Below are positions 33,048 to 41,694 of a stretch of DNA of 55,350 bases, in pieces. The stretch is from an uncultured bacterium (GTDB taxonomy: Bacteria > Cyanobacteriota > Vampirovibrionia > Gastranaerophilales > Gastranaerophilaceae), in the NCBI GenBank assembly GCA_902792085.1, contig CADAYE010000014.1, positions 1-55,350 of the forward strand, in the 5' to 3' direction. Under the pieces are notes generated by a model. The model did no database searches. It had not been told where the DNA came from and saw only the letters and a program-made list of their open reading frames with translations. Every line of letters begins with the position of its first letter. The first letter of the stretch is position 1. The translations under genes were made by a program, and so were the position numbers.

Positions 33048-34242
33048 AATAGCGAAGGGGCTTAATAAATTTACTCTGTCTGACATTCTTCCAATGCTTG
33101 AAGAAAATGAAAAAACAATTCAAAAAGCACTTAACGATTTAGAGTTTTTAAATCAAATTAAAAAGATATCAAATACAGAATATCTATATACGAATTTTAA
33201 AAAGCGTGTAAATAAACCAGTCCCCACAAGTAAAAACAGTGATTCTGATATTTGGCTCACAATACCCGAAGTTGCTCGACTGCTGAATATTCAGGAAGAA
33301 ACAGTTAAAAGGAACTGCCTTAAAGGAAATTATGTTGTTAAACCAAATAAAGAGCCTGATTTAGAGGGGAAATATTTAATCAAACGCTCGTCATTGAAAC
33401 TCTACGATTTTTTAGAAGATTCCGAACGGCATGCAATGGATAAAGAGGTCAAAAAACTTTTCCACAATAAAGAGGAAGAACGTTTGTATGTTGTGGCATC
33501 GGACAGGGGCAAAGAATTTATATATAGATACCTGAAACTTTTTAAACTTACAGAGGGTATGAATTGTAGAGAGCTGCGGAGCTTTTTAGAAATAATTCCG
33601 CTAAAAAATCCGAAACTAAAGGTTTCTTATGCTGCGTTCCATTCAAAACGCAAAAAGTACCAAACAGAAGGTATGCTTGGGATATTTCCTAAATATTTTA
33701 TGCAGGATAATAAAAACGAAGAACCCGAAGTCCGCAGGAATTTAAACCGCCTGCCGAAAGTTTACAATCTTGCGACAACCGAACAAATCGAGATTATTTA
33801 TAAATGCTTCTGTTTTGGAATACCGGCTTCGCAAACCGCAAAAATAGCGAATATGGGAAACACGACAACCGAGACTTTTTATCAGTATATTCGAGCAAAA
33901 ATTTTTGACAAACAATATCAGGAACTGTCGGCACATTTTGACTCTGATCCTCAAATCCCGCAAGCCAGGTTTTTTATGAACGATGTTTCTATATACTTGT
34001 ATTGTTATAACAATAAGGTTTTTATTGCACATAAACCCCTAAAATCAAAGTTACCTCAACGACGTCAGCAGCCTGATGAAGTCAAAGAAGCACGCAGAAT
34101 GTATAATATTCTTTATCGCAAAAAGTTTATGGCAAGTATGCGAAAATACCTCGACCACCACCTTTCTGTATTTTTATGGAAAGAACTCAACCCCAACTTT
34201 GAAGATCAACTGAATTTGATTTATGAGATGATACATATTTAA
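32998..34242 (+). CDS. Third transposon protein, double helix-turn-helix
   Basis: A 414-residue protein I cannot name. Residues 15-60 look like a winged helix (FTLSDILPMLEENEKTIQKAL). Residues 82-140 (IWLTIPEVARLLNIQEETVK ... KYLIKRSSL) resemble the N-terminal Mu-type DNA-binding domain of the transposase two genes upstream. The C-terminal 270 residues are basic and helical, without a visible catalytic motif. AAGGAGGTG 8 bases before the ATG supports this start, although it lies 50 bases inside the ATPase gene. Coupled expression with the transposase and ATPase suggests a target-choice, end-binding or control role, analogous in position but not in sequence to TniQ/TnsD. Confidence 0.7.
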   Translation: MTMLTQKKLNLQMKILKIAKGLNKFTLSDILPMLEENEKTIQKALNDLEFLNQIKKISNTEYLYTNFKKRVNKPVPTSKNSDSDIWLTIPEVARLLNIQEETVKRNCLKGNYVVKPNKEPDLEGKYLIKRSSLKLYDFLEDSERHAMDKEVKKLFHNKEEERLYVVASDRGKEFIYRYLKLFKLTEGMNCRELRSFLEIIPLKNPKLKVSYAAFHSKRKKYQTEGMLGIFPKYFMQDNKNEEPEVRRNLNRLPKVYNLATTEQIEIIYKCFCFGIPASQTAKIANMGNTTTETFYQYIRAKIFDKQYQELSAHFDSDPQIPQARFFMNDVSIYLYCYNNKVFIAHKPLKSKLPQRRQQPDEVKEARRMYNILYRKKFMASMRKYLDHHLSVFLWKELNPNFEDQLNLIYEMIHI

Positions 34243-34359
34243 AGTTAAGATGGCATTCAATTGATATTAAACATTATTAAAAAGTTGATAATTATAAAAT
34301 CTATGTAATTATAAAATTGGTATAATGCTTGTAAACAGGCTGTTTTAGATTTTTTGGTA

Positions 34360-34388
34360 TTGACAAAATGTTATTATTGAGTTAAAAT
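34360..34388 (+). promoter_or_regulatory. Promoter of the rloAB-like operon
   Basis: TTGACA (34360-34365), 17 bases, TAAAAT (34383-34388), 33 bases before the ATG at 34422, which has a weak GAGG upstream. It indicates the defence cargo is transcribed separately from the transposition genes. Confidence 0.6.
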
Positions 34389-34421
34389 GTAAATAAAATA
34401 ACAAAATGAGGTTATTATAAC

Positions 34422-35624
34422 ATGATACATAATTTCACTGTTGAAAATTTTTATAGTATAAATGAAGAACAAGAATTAGACTTTACTTCTACAAAGAAAT
34501 ATTCTAGTAGTTTTACTGAGTATGAAGATAAATTTATTAGCAATGTAAATTGTTTTATTGGTGCAAATGCTTCAGGTAAAACCAATGTTTTCAAAGCACT
34601 TCATTTTCTACTTTGGTATGCTCAAATGTCATATTATGATATGGTTGGCAGTTATGAAGCATTGTTTGATCAACATAAACTAAATAAAAATAAAGATACA
34701 AAATTTTCTTTAACCTTTGATAATAATAATAAATTATATAAATATGAGTTAGTTTTATCTCCAAAAGAAATCCTAGCAGAAACACTCTCAACAAAAGCTG
34801 AAAAAGGATATTCTTATCTTTATAAACTGAAAAGTAGTAATGGAAATATAGAAATTACATACAATAGGTATAATGATTTATCTAAAATAAACTCTAATGA
34901 AGAAAACAGATTTAAACTTAAGAAAAATGTAACCTTTTTATCTTTCTTATTAGGTACAGGATACCTTGAAAAATTAGGCTTAAAAGAAATTACAAGTAGT
35001 ATTTTTAGTAATGTTTCAAATGTAGATTCAAGAAGCTATGATCACGTTTCTGAATCTGTATATTTATCAAGAGCACTAGAGAAATCTGAATTTAAAAATG
35101 ATTTAATTCCTTATTTAAGGAGTTTTGATTTTGGTATCGAAGATTTTGCTCAGGATGAATCATTTAAAATACAATTTGATAATGGCACAACACAACAAAT
35201 TATAGGTTTTAAACATTCAAATAATGGGCAAAGTTTCTCTTTATCTGCTATAGATGAATCGGCTGGTACTGTTAAGGGAACATTTTTGCTTTTAAATCTA
35301 ATTAAAGTTTTATCAAAAGGTGGAATTGCTATTATAGATGAAATAGATGCAAGATTACACTATGATATAGCAAGAAAACTTATAAGTCTTTTTACAAATA
35401 AAGAAACAAATAAACATAATGCACAGTTATTTTTCTCAACTCATCAACCTTTATTTTTAAATGATAGAGATAAAAAACAGATATTCTTGTGTGAAAAAGA
35501 AGATTATCTAAATACAGAAGTTTATAGACTTGATGAAATCGAAGGAGTAAGGAATACCGAAAATTTCTTTGAGAAATATCTATCCGGCACCTATGGTGCA
35601 ACACCAAGAATTGGGGATTTGTAG
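34422..35624 (+). CDS. AAA15/AbiLi-like ATPase (RloA type)
   Basis: A 400-residue ATPase of the OLD/AAA15 group. Walker A is IGANASGKTN near 45-54, the ABC-like signature region lies near 270-285, Walker B is AIIDEIDARLH near 301-311 and the switch histidine is in FFSTHQPLFLND near 344-355. It ends with a conserved GTYGATPRIGD tail typical of proteins paired with RloB. With the RloB-domain gene 3 bases later it forms a two-gene system like AbiL (AbiLi/AbiLii) and related to PARIS-type ATPase/TOPRIM pairs, which sense phage and trigger abortive infection. The assignment to a named system is inference. Confidence 0.85.
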   Translation: MIHNFTVENFYSINEEQELDFTSTKKYSSSFTEYEDKFISNVNCFIGANASGKTNVFKALHFLLWYAQMSYYDMVGSYEALFDQHKLNKNKDTKFSLTFDNNNKLYKYELVLSPKEILAETLSTKAEKGYSYLYKLKSSNGNIEITYNRYNDLSKINSNEENRFKLKKNVTFLSFLLGTGYLEKLGLKEITSSIFSNVSNVDSRSYDHVSESVYLSRALEKSEFKNDLIPYLRSFDFGIEDFAQDESFKIQFDNGTTQQIIGFKHSNNGQSFSLSAIDESAGTVKGTFLLLNLIKVLSKGGIAIIDEIDARLHYDIARKLISLFTNKETNKHNAQLFFSTHQPLFLNDRDKKQIFLCEKEDYLNTEVYRLDEIEGVRNTENFFEKYLSGTYGATPRIGDL

Positions 35625-35627
35625 GGA

Positions 35628-36230
35628 ATGGCAAAAAAGAAAAGAAACAAAAAACAATCAGTTTTTATAGCTCTGGAAGGAAAGAGAGAACGGACTTTTC
35701 TATATTTTCTACAAAGCATTTTTGATTCTGAAAAAAGAATTAATTTAAATATTCACCCTGATTTAGGTGGAACTTCAAATGCAATTTTAGCCAGGGCATT
35801 AAAAGCACCAGGGTTTGATAAAATATATGCATGGTTTGATGAAGATGACAAACTTGATACGGATTGGAAAAGTGAATTGGGTAAAAGGTGGAAAGTTACT
35901 ATTGATGCTAGCGTTCCAGATAAAGGATTGCAAGATTTAAATACAGAAAATCGAAAACCGACAATAATAGTCTCGAATCCTTTAAGTATTGAAGGTCTTT
36001 TAATCAGACTTTTCGAACACAAGATCCCGAATTTTAAAGAACCTTTATTTGAAGAAGATAATTTAGACAAAAATAAAAAGATGATTAAATCAGCATTAAA
36101 AGGGATATTTGGTAAAAAGGATGAAACTGAATTCTACAAAGAAAATTTATCAAAAGAATATATTTTAAAGAAGGCTGAGGATATTGAAGAGCTAAGGCTT
36201 CTTCTGTCAATTTTTGATATAACAATATAG
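35628..36230 (+). CDS. RloB-domain protein (AbiLii-like)
   Basis: The 200-residue protein has the RloB layout: a basic start (MAKKKRNKKQ), FIALEGKRERTFLYFLQ near 13-29, HPDLGGTSNAILARALK near 43-59, IYAWFDEDDKLD near 66-77 and SNPLSIEGLLIRLFEH near 114-129. The glutamate in EGKRE and the acidic FDEDD cluster match a TOPRIM-like metal centre, so a nuclease or toxin effector role is likely. It is paired with the ATPase directly upstream. Confidence 0.85.
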   Translation: MAKKKRNKKQSVFIALEGKRERTFLYFLQSIFDSEKRINLNIHPDLGGTSNAILARALKAPGFDKIYAWFDEDDKLDTDWKSELGKRWKVTIDASVPDKGLQDLNTENRKPTIIVSNPLSIEGLLIRLFEHKIPNFKEPLFEEDNLDKNKKMIKSALKGIFGKKDETEFYKENLSKEYILKKAEDIEELRLLLSIFDITI

Positions 36231-36249
36231 TTATAAATGGGATGATTAA

Positions 36250-36751
36250 ATGACTGAAATTCAGGTTTTAAAAGGCGATATAACAAAGTTAGAAGTTGAT
36301 GCAATAGTTAATGCCGCAAATACAAGTTTATTAGGTGGCGGCGGAGTTGATGGTGCCATTCATTGCTGCAGGACCTAAACTTCTGGAAGAATGCAGAACT
36401 TTAAACGGTTGTGAAATAGGACAGTCAAAAATTACAAAGGGTTATAATTTGCCTGCAAAATATGTAATTCACACTGTCGGCCCAGTCTGGCATGGCGGCA
36501 ATAAAAACGAAAGAGAACTTTTGAAATCTTGTTATGAAAAAACTTTAACTCTTGCAAAAGAAAACGGAATCAAAACAATCGCATTCCCTGCTATCTCCTG
36601 CGGAGTTTATCGTTTCCCGTTAGAAGAAGCCTGCAAAATTGCGACAGAAACCGTTAAAAATTTTATTGTTAATAATAATTGCCTTGAAAAAGTTATTTTT
36701 ATTGACATAAACGATGCAATTATTGAAATTTATAAAAGGATTTTGAATTAA
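36250..36751 (+). pseudogene. Macro-domain ADP-ribose hydrolase, frameshifted
   Basis: The first frame from ATG 36250 reads [20 protein letters not shown] then [10 protein letters not shown], the ADP-ribose-binding loop, and then hits a stop (CCRT*). The rest ([15 protein letters not shown] ... [14 protein letters not shown]) continues in another frame to 36751. Two bases are missing exactly where the conserved GAIHRAAGP would be, so Arg is lost. Apart from this the gene is complete (about 165 codons). It is a recent pseudogene or a base error. It lies in the same orientation as rloAB, 20 bases after it. Confidence 0.88.
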
Positions 36752-36758
36752 AAACAAT

Positions 36759-36796
36759 GTGTCCGTATTTGACACAAGAAAGAACTAATATATTAT
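36759..36796 (+). promoter_or_regulatory. Promoter with inverted-repeat operator
   Basis: GTGTC-cgtattt-GACAC (36759-36775) is a perfect 5-bp inverted repeat with a 7-base core, and contains the -35 TTGACA (36769-36774). TATTAT (36791-36796) is a fair -10 after 16 bases. The same TGTCCRTATTTGACA motif lies upstream of hsdR (54794-54810). Confidence 0.6.
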
Positions 36797-36825
36797 TGTG
36801 ATAATATAAAACTACCGGAGGCATT

Positions 36826-37692
36826 ATGGGAAATAATGAAGAAATATATCACTGTAATAGTGAGATAGAGGATGAAAACTTAATAAGACAAAATAGTATA
36901 ATTAAGTTAATGTATATGATAGATAGACCTCAACCAACGGAATTCTTTATTAGAGTTCGACAAATGGTGGGACATGCTCTTCAACAAGAGATGAATAGAT
37001 TCAAAGAAGCTCAATGGCAAAAAGGAGCTCATTGGATTAAAGCAGAATGGACTTATCCTTGTTTTGAGCACCTAACCTTTGCTTATAAAAATCAAATTTT
37101 CTGTGTACTAATCGATATAATAGATGAATATTCTAAAAAATCTTTTTTACCGAACAGGTATAAAAAGAATCTCATTGATAATTGCATAAAAAATAATTTA
37201 ATACCGTGTCTATACAAAGTATCTGTTAAAGATCCTACAAATCCTATATTTAATACGATAAAGCCAGTATCAGAGGGCTGGAATTTATACCATGCAATAT
37301 CAAATGAAAAAGTAATTCCAGAGGAACTTGTGTCAAATAAAAAAATTGAAATGTCTGATTGGGAACTTTATGATTTTGCTATTCAAGTAATTAGAACTTA
37401 TATTACAAATAACCTTCATTGCAAAGTGTTATCTTATCAAAATGTCCCAGAAATTGATCCTCAAATATGGTTTGAAGATACAAATCACAATGAATGCTAT
37501 GTGGTTGTAAGATATACAATTGGCTCAGAAAAAGTTGAAATGCCACAAGATATAAATTCAATACAATTAAGTTTACCTGGATATAATGGATATTTTGCAG
37601 GTGTAGGATTTAAGCCAGATAAATATTTTGATAAGAAATTATATCGTGGTCAAGGTTCAAATGTTTATTTCGACAAACTTATTGAGTTATGA
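36826..37692 (+). CDS. Unknown defence-island protein, 288 aa
   Basis: I do not recognise a family. The protein is soluble, with no signal or helix. It is rich in Trp/Tyr in its first half (KEAQWQKGAHWIKAEWTYP), with DPQIWFEDTNHNECYVVVRYT near 212-232 in the second half, which loosely recalls the D...ExK strand pattern of a PD-(D/E)XK nuclease but without a clear lysine. CGGAGG precedes the ATG. It starts a four-gene run to mcrB and has its own promoter with an operator-like inverted repeat. Confidence 0.6.
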   Translation: MGNNEEIYHCNSEIEDENLIRQNSIIKLMYMIDRPQPTEFFIRVRQMVGHALQQEMNRFKEAQWQKGAHWIKAEWTYPCFEHLTFAYKNQIFCVLIDIIDEYSKKSFLPNRYKKNLIDNCIKNNLIPCLYKVSVKDPTNPIFNTIKPVSEGWNLYHAISNEKVIPEELVSNKKIEMSDWELYDFAIQVIRTYITNNLHCKVLSYQNVPEIDPQIWFEDTNHNECYVVVRYTIGSEKVEMPQDINSIQLSLPGYNGYFAGVGFKPDKYFDKKLYRGQGSNVYFDKLIEL

Positions 37693-37709
37693 TGAAAGAA
37701 GGAGTATAT

Positions 37710-38267
37710 ATGAATTGGATTATAAATATTTCAAATTTTATAAGTGAAAATAAAATTAATGTTTTTATTGACGTAATTATGCATATAACAATTATTTTTG
37801 GAACATTATGGGCGATATTTGCTTTTAAATACAAATATGATGCAAACGTAAGAGCGTTATATATTGAAAATTCAAGAAAAATGGAAAACCTATTCGCAGA
37901 ATTTTTTCAAACAGGCAATGTAACACCTGAAACTCAAAATATCGTATTTGAAGCATACAGAGAGGCAACTCTATATTTGCATAAAGATATTGTTAAAATA
38001 ATTAGTGATATAAAAGAATGCATTATAAAAATGGATGTTCTTAAAATGCGACTTGAACCTACAATAGATGATAATGAACGAAAAAGAATTTGTGATGAAT
38101 TGTATGAATTAGATTTAAAAATGTCAGACTATAGTGCAAAATTAACAAAGTCCTATCGCAAACATATACTAAACGATGGTATAAATTTGGAAGAATTAAA
38201 AGAAAAATTAAAAAGTTTTTCTAAAAATAAGCCCTTAATATCAGAGAATAAATCGAATTCAAAATAA
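37710..38267 (+). CDS. One-helix membrane protein with coiled coil
   Basis: The protein (185 residues from ATG 37710, chosen because GAAGGAG lies 6 bases upstream; an earlier ATG at 37689 lacks one) has one membrane helix at about 15-38 and a cytoplasmic, helical Lys/Glu-rich tail with coiled-coil character. No family is recognised. Its start region overlaps the end of the preceding unknown gene, so the two are likely partners; a membrane-anchored effector or sensor is possible but not shown. Confidence 0.6.
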   Translation: MNWIINISNFISENKINVFIDVIMHITIIFGTLWAIFAFKYKYDANVRALYIENSRKMENLFAEFFQTGNVTPETQNIVFEAYREATLYLHKDIVKIISDIKECIIKMDVLKMRLEPTIDDNERKRICDELYELDLKMSDYSAKLTKSYRKHILNDGINLEELKEKLKSFSKNKPLISENKSNSK

Positions 38268-38287
38268 AAAATACATTATACTTTATT

Positions 38288-38647
38288 ATGACTATTTTAG
38301 ACAGATTAGCAAAATCAAAATTTAGGAGTAGATTTAAGCTTCGCGCAAAAGAGCTTGAATATATCAAAGACAAAGGTCTTGATAAAATCAAGAGCCACGC
38401 AGAAGATTTTATTAGGGATAGAGTAGCTCCGGCAGAGCCTGTTAATGATGGTAAACAAACTCCAATGCGTGGTCATCCTGTGTTTATTGCTCAACACGCA
38501 ACCGCCACCTGCTGCCGCGGCTGTATCGAAAAATGGCACAAATTCCCCCAATACAGGGAACTAACAAAATCAGAACAAGAATATCTTGTTTCAGTAATTA
38601 TGGAATGGATAAACCGACAGATAAAAGGAAATATAACTAATGAATGA
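38288..38647 (+). CDS. DUF4186-like protein
   Basis: A 119-residue protein matching the general DUF4186 pattern: start LDRLAKSKFRSRFKL, HPVFIAQHATATCCRGCIEKWHKFP (about 58-82, a Cys/His cluster that could bind metal), and C-terminal VSVIMEWINRQI. No ribosome site is evident. DUF4186 proteins have no established function but recur in mobile and defence regions. The next gene overlaps its end by 8 bases. Confidence 0.75.
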   Translation: MTILDRLAKSKFRSRFKLRAKELEYIKDKGLDKIKSHAEDFIRDRVAPAEPVNDGKQTPMRGHPVFIAQHATATCCRGCIEKWHKFPQYRELTKSEQEYLVSVIMEWINRQIKGNITNE

Positions 38648-39311
38648 CAAAATAGAAAAATTAACATATCATACAGGCAGTTTAAAGGATATTCATAAAA
38701 TGTGGATATGCCATATTAAAGTAGGTATAAATGAAACAATTAAAAACTTAAAAAACTCCTATCTTAAAACAACAACCGAATGTATTCAAATACCTGATAG
38801 CGTCTTTAAATATTATCCTTTTCAATTTGAAAAAATTTTTAATGAAATCAGAAAAATATGTATTGTCGGGTTGTATCACACTTGGGAACGAAACATAAAA
38901 GAATTACTAATTTTTGGAAGCACCCCTAAAGATAAACAAACAAGAATTATAGATAAATTCGGAATAGAAAAATTAATTAAAATCTTTGAAGCTGACCCTT
39001 TTGCTAATGATGATTTCAAACAAACATTTAGTTACTTGAAAAAATATTCTCTATTAAATAATGCAATCAAACACGGCCCCGGGAAATCATATAAAGAATT
39101 ACATGATAACTATACAGAATTTTTCTATAACGATGATGAAATAGATGAATTAAGCGATGAAGAATTAATGGAAAGATGTGCTACAGAACCTGTCGTAACC
39201 GAAGAACACATAGAAGAATTATATAAAAACTTAATAAAATTTTGGGACAATGTTCCCTATGAATTAGAAATCAAAATAGAATTACTTGAGAGACTAAGTA
39301 AAAGTCGTTAA
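38640..39311 (+). CDS. Unknown protein upstream of mcrB, 223 aa
   Basis: I recognise no family. The protein is helical and charged: a basic N-terminal half with GLYHTWERNIKELLIFG near 79-95 and a pattern (NAIKHGPGKSY near 143-153) similar to the conserved HGPG/HxxG turn of HEPN-like or MAE_28990-like proteins, followed by a strongly acidic segment (YNDDEIDELSDEELMERC). AAGGA precedes the ATG. Tight linkage to DUF4186 and mcrB suggests a shared defence function. Confidence 0.6.
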   Translation: MNDKIEKLTYHTGSLKDIHKMWICHIKVGINETIKNLKNSYLKTTTECIQIPDSVFKYYPFQFEKIFNEIRKICIVGLYHTWERNIKELLIFGSTPKDKQTRIIDKFGIEKLIKIFEADPFANDDFKQTFSYLKKYSLLNNAIKHGPGKSYKELHDNYTEFFYNDDEIDELSDEELMERCATEPVVTEEHIEELYKNLIKFWDNVPYELEIKIELLERLSKSR

Positions 39312-39361
39312 AATATGTTCAAATCCATGTTTGTGATACCCTAAAAGAAAAGGAGTGGAGT

Positions 39362-41680
39362 ATGATTGCAGATATAGAAAAATTTGGTTTATTATGGACG
39401 ACACGAGATGCAAAAACTAACACATTATATACTGTAAAAGATGATAGTTTATATAATTCTTGTAAATTGTGGTTTATGCTTGTCCAGGATAGAAATAACA
39501 AAACACAGTATTTAGCTTTTCATAACACTTCAAAAATCAAAGATCAAATTATAACACATATCAGAACTTCTACATACTCACATAAACAAAAATTATATGA
39601 AGTTGATAATATTAGTTTGAACAAAAATCCAGATATGCCGGAACATTCAAGAAAAGACTATGATACAATTTTTGATGATAAAAATTTATATGCTATTCCT
39701 GAACAATATATAGATATTATTGGAAATATAGATCCTAATATGGTTAAATATGTAGAAAAATTTAAAGAAGGAAATAAATTAAAACAACAAGATAGTTTTT
39801 TGCTTTCTATTACTGCAGATAAAGTAGAATCAACTGATGAAGGATTCACTATGGATAATTTAAGTCTTGGTGATAATTTTAAACCTATTGATGTATATTT
39901 TCAGGCTGCAGATGGTAATATAGTTTCTCGGAATCGCATTAAAGGCGAAAAGAAAATTTCTAATCAAACAATGCCACGTATTGCTTTTCAAATTTTTGAA
40001 AAACAAATATCAAACATGTCTTTAGGAGATAAGGAAAATTTCCCTATTTGTAGATATTCTTTGAATAGTGATGCCATATGCGGGATTTATTCAAGTGTAG
40101 AAGAATTTAGAAAACATCGAAAAACATTAGAGTATATGCAATATAAATATGACAATAATAAACAGTTTGTTATCTATTGTTGGAATATTTTTTCTACAAT
40201 CATTTTTGTCCAAGAATGCCTAAAACGCTTTGGCAATCAGGGTGATAAATTCGTTCTTAATTATACAAAAAAAGATAAAAATGAAATAGAATTAGAAAAA
40301 AAAGAATCTTTAATACAGGAGGATTATACTATGAAAAATACGGCCAGGAATTTAGTTCTATACGGGCCTCCAGGGACAGGTAAAACTTATAGTATAAAAG
40401 AATATATTGATAGTATTTTAGGTGATAATCCAGGTTTAAAAGCAGATAATGAAGATCAAAGAATTTCTGATGTTGTCAAATCACTAAATTGGTATTCGGC
40501 CGTTGCATTATCAATGTATAGAAATGGCAAAAATAACAAATATAAAGTTGCTAATATGCAGCACCAGAAACTTATTAAAGCTTTCGCCCAAACAAAAGAT
40601 AACAATAACTTAAGAGCCATAATTTGGGGACAGCTTCAAACTCATACCGCAACATCTTCTAGCACTGTTAATTATGGTAGAAGAATGGCTCCGTTTATTT
40701 TTGATAAAACAGAAGATTCTGATTGGTATTTAACTGAAGAAGGCATTAAATTTGTTGAAGAAAATTTATCAGAACAGTTAGAATTACTAGACGCAAAAAA
40801 TAAAACAAGAGAAAAAGAAGATTTTTATAAATTTATTACATTCCATCAATCATACTCTTATGAAGAATTTGTCGAAGGAATTAAACCTGTTATAAGTGAC
40901 GATGAAGAATATAATACAATATCGTATGAATACAATAAAGGAATTTTCAAAGAAATTTGTCAAAAAGCAAATTCTGATCCTAATAATAAATATCTTTTGA
41001 TAATTGATGAAATAAACCGAGGTAATATATCAAAGATTTTTGGTGAATTAATCACATTGATTGAAACGGATAAACGTGTTACCCCAAATGGCGATATAAA
41101 TTTTGAAAATACTAAAATTGAAGAAGATCAGTTATTGGTAACTTTGCCTTACACTAAATCAAAATTTGGCGTTCCAAGTAACTTATACATTTTAGGTACA
41201 ATGAATACATCCGATCGCTCTATTGCTTCTATTGATATCGCGTTAAGACGTAGATTTATATTCAAGGAAATTATGCCAAATGTTAATTTAGTTCCTGATG
41301 TAGAAGTATTTGGTATTGAATTACGAAAAATATTCACAACTTTAAATGAGAGAATTTCTATTTTATTGGATAGAGATCACCAAATTGGTCATAGTTATTT
41401 CATGAAATTAGAAAACAGTTCCGATTATGATTCCGATTTTAAACGTGTTTGGTATGATTGCGTAATGCCACTATTAAATGAATATTTCTATGGTGACTGG
41501 GAAAAACTTTGTGCACTGCTAGGAGATTTTCAACCGGAAGGCAAGTCATTTATTAAAAAAATAAACAACGTAAAATTTGCAAATAGTTATTCTTGTGATG
41601 AAGATGAAACATATGATTTTGTCTCAGAAGCAAATATCAATTTTGAAGAAGCGATAAAAAATGCTTTTAAAAATATTTAA
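39362..41680 (+). CDS. mcrB: McrB, GTPase of type IV restriction
   Basis: McrB recognises modified cytosine DNA and, with McrC, translocates and cleaves it using GTP. The 772-residue protein has a long N-terminal DNA-recognition region (about 1-320; not the E. coli DUF3578 type as far as I can see) and a AAA+ domain with Walker A YGPPGTGKT near 333-341, Walker B-like LLIIDEINRGN near 541-551 and the McrB hallmark GTMNTSDRSI near 614-623 followed by ALRRRF. GGAGTGGAG precedes the ATG. An internal ribosome site and ATG lie just before the AAA domain. mcrC follows after 14 bases. Confidence 0.92.
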   Translation: MIADIEKFGLLWTTRDAKTNTLYTVKDDSLYNSCKLWFMLVQDRNNKTQYLAFHNTSKIKDQIITHIRTSTYSHKQKLYEVDNISLNKNPDMPEHSRKDYDTIFDDKNLYAIPEQYIDIIGNIDPNMVKYVEKFKEGNKLKQQDSFLLSITADKVESTDEGFTMDNLSLGDNFKPIDVYFQAADGNIVSRNRIKGEKKISNQTMPRIAFQIFEKQISNMSLGDKENFPICRYSLNSDAICGIYSSVEEFRKHRKTLEYMQYKYDNNKQFVIYCWNIFSTIIFVQECLKRFGNQGDKFVLNYTKKDKNEIELEKKESLIQEDYTMKNTARNLVLYGPPGTGKTYSIKEYIDSILGDNPGLKADNEDQRISDVVKSLNWYSAVALSMYRNGKNNKYKVANMQHQKLIKAFAQTKDNNNLRAIIWGQLQTHTATSSSTVNYGRRMAPFIFDKTEDSDWYLTEEGIKFVEENLSEQLELLDAKNKTREKEDFYKFITFHQSYSYEEFVEGIKPVISDDEEYNTISYEYNKGIFKEICQKANSDPNNKYLLIIDEINRGNISKIFGELITLIETDKRVTPNGDINFENTKIEEDQLLVTLPYTKSKFGVPSNLYILGTMNTSDRSIASIDIALRRRFIFKEIMPNVNLVPDVEVFGIELRKIFTTLNERISILLDRDHQIGHSYFMKLENSSDYDSDFKRVWYDCVMPLLNEYFYGDWEKLCALLGDFQPEGKSFIKKINNVKFANSYSCDEDETYDFVSEANINFEEAIKNAFKNI
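40317..40333 (+). promoter_or_regulatory. Internal ribosome site for a short McrB
   Basis: AGGAGG (40317-40322) stands 8 bases before an in-frame ATG (40331, residue 324) that begins MKNTARNLVLYGPPG. Initiation here would give a 449-residue AAA-only McrB without the DNA-recognition region, as in E. coli, where an internal start yields McrBs. Confidence 0.65.
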
Positions 41681-41694
41681 TTAAGGATTAACAA

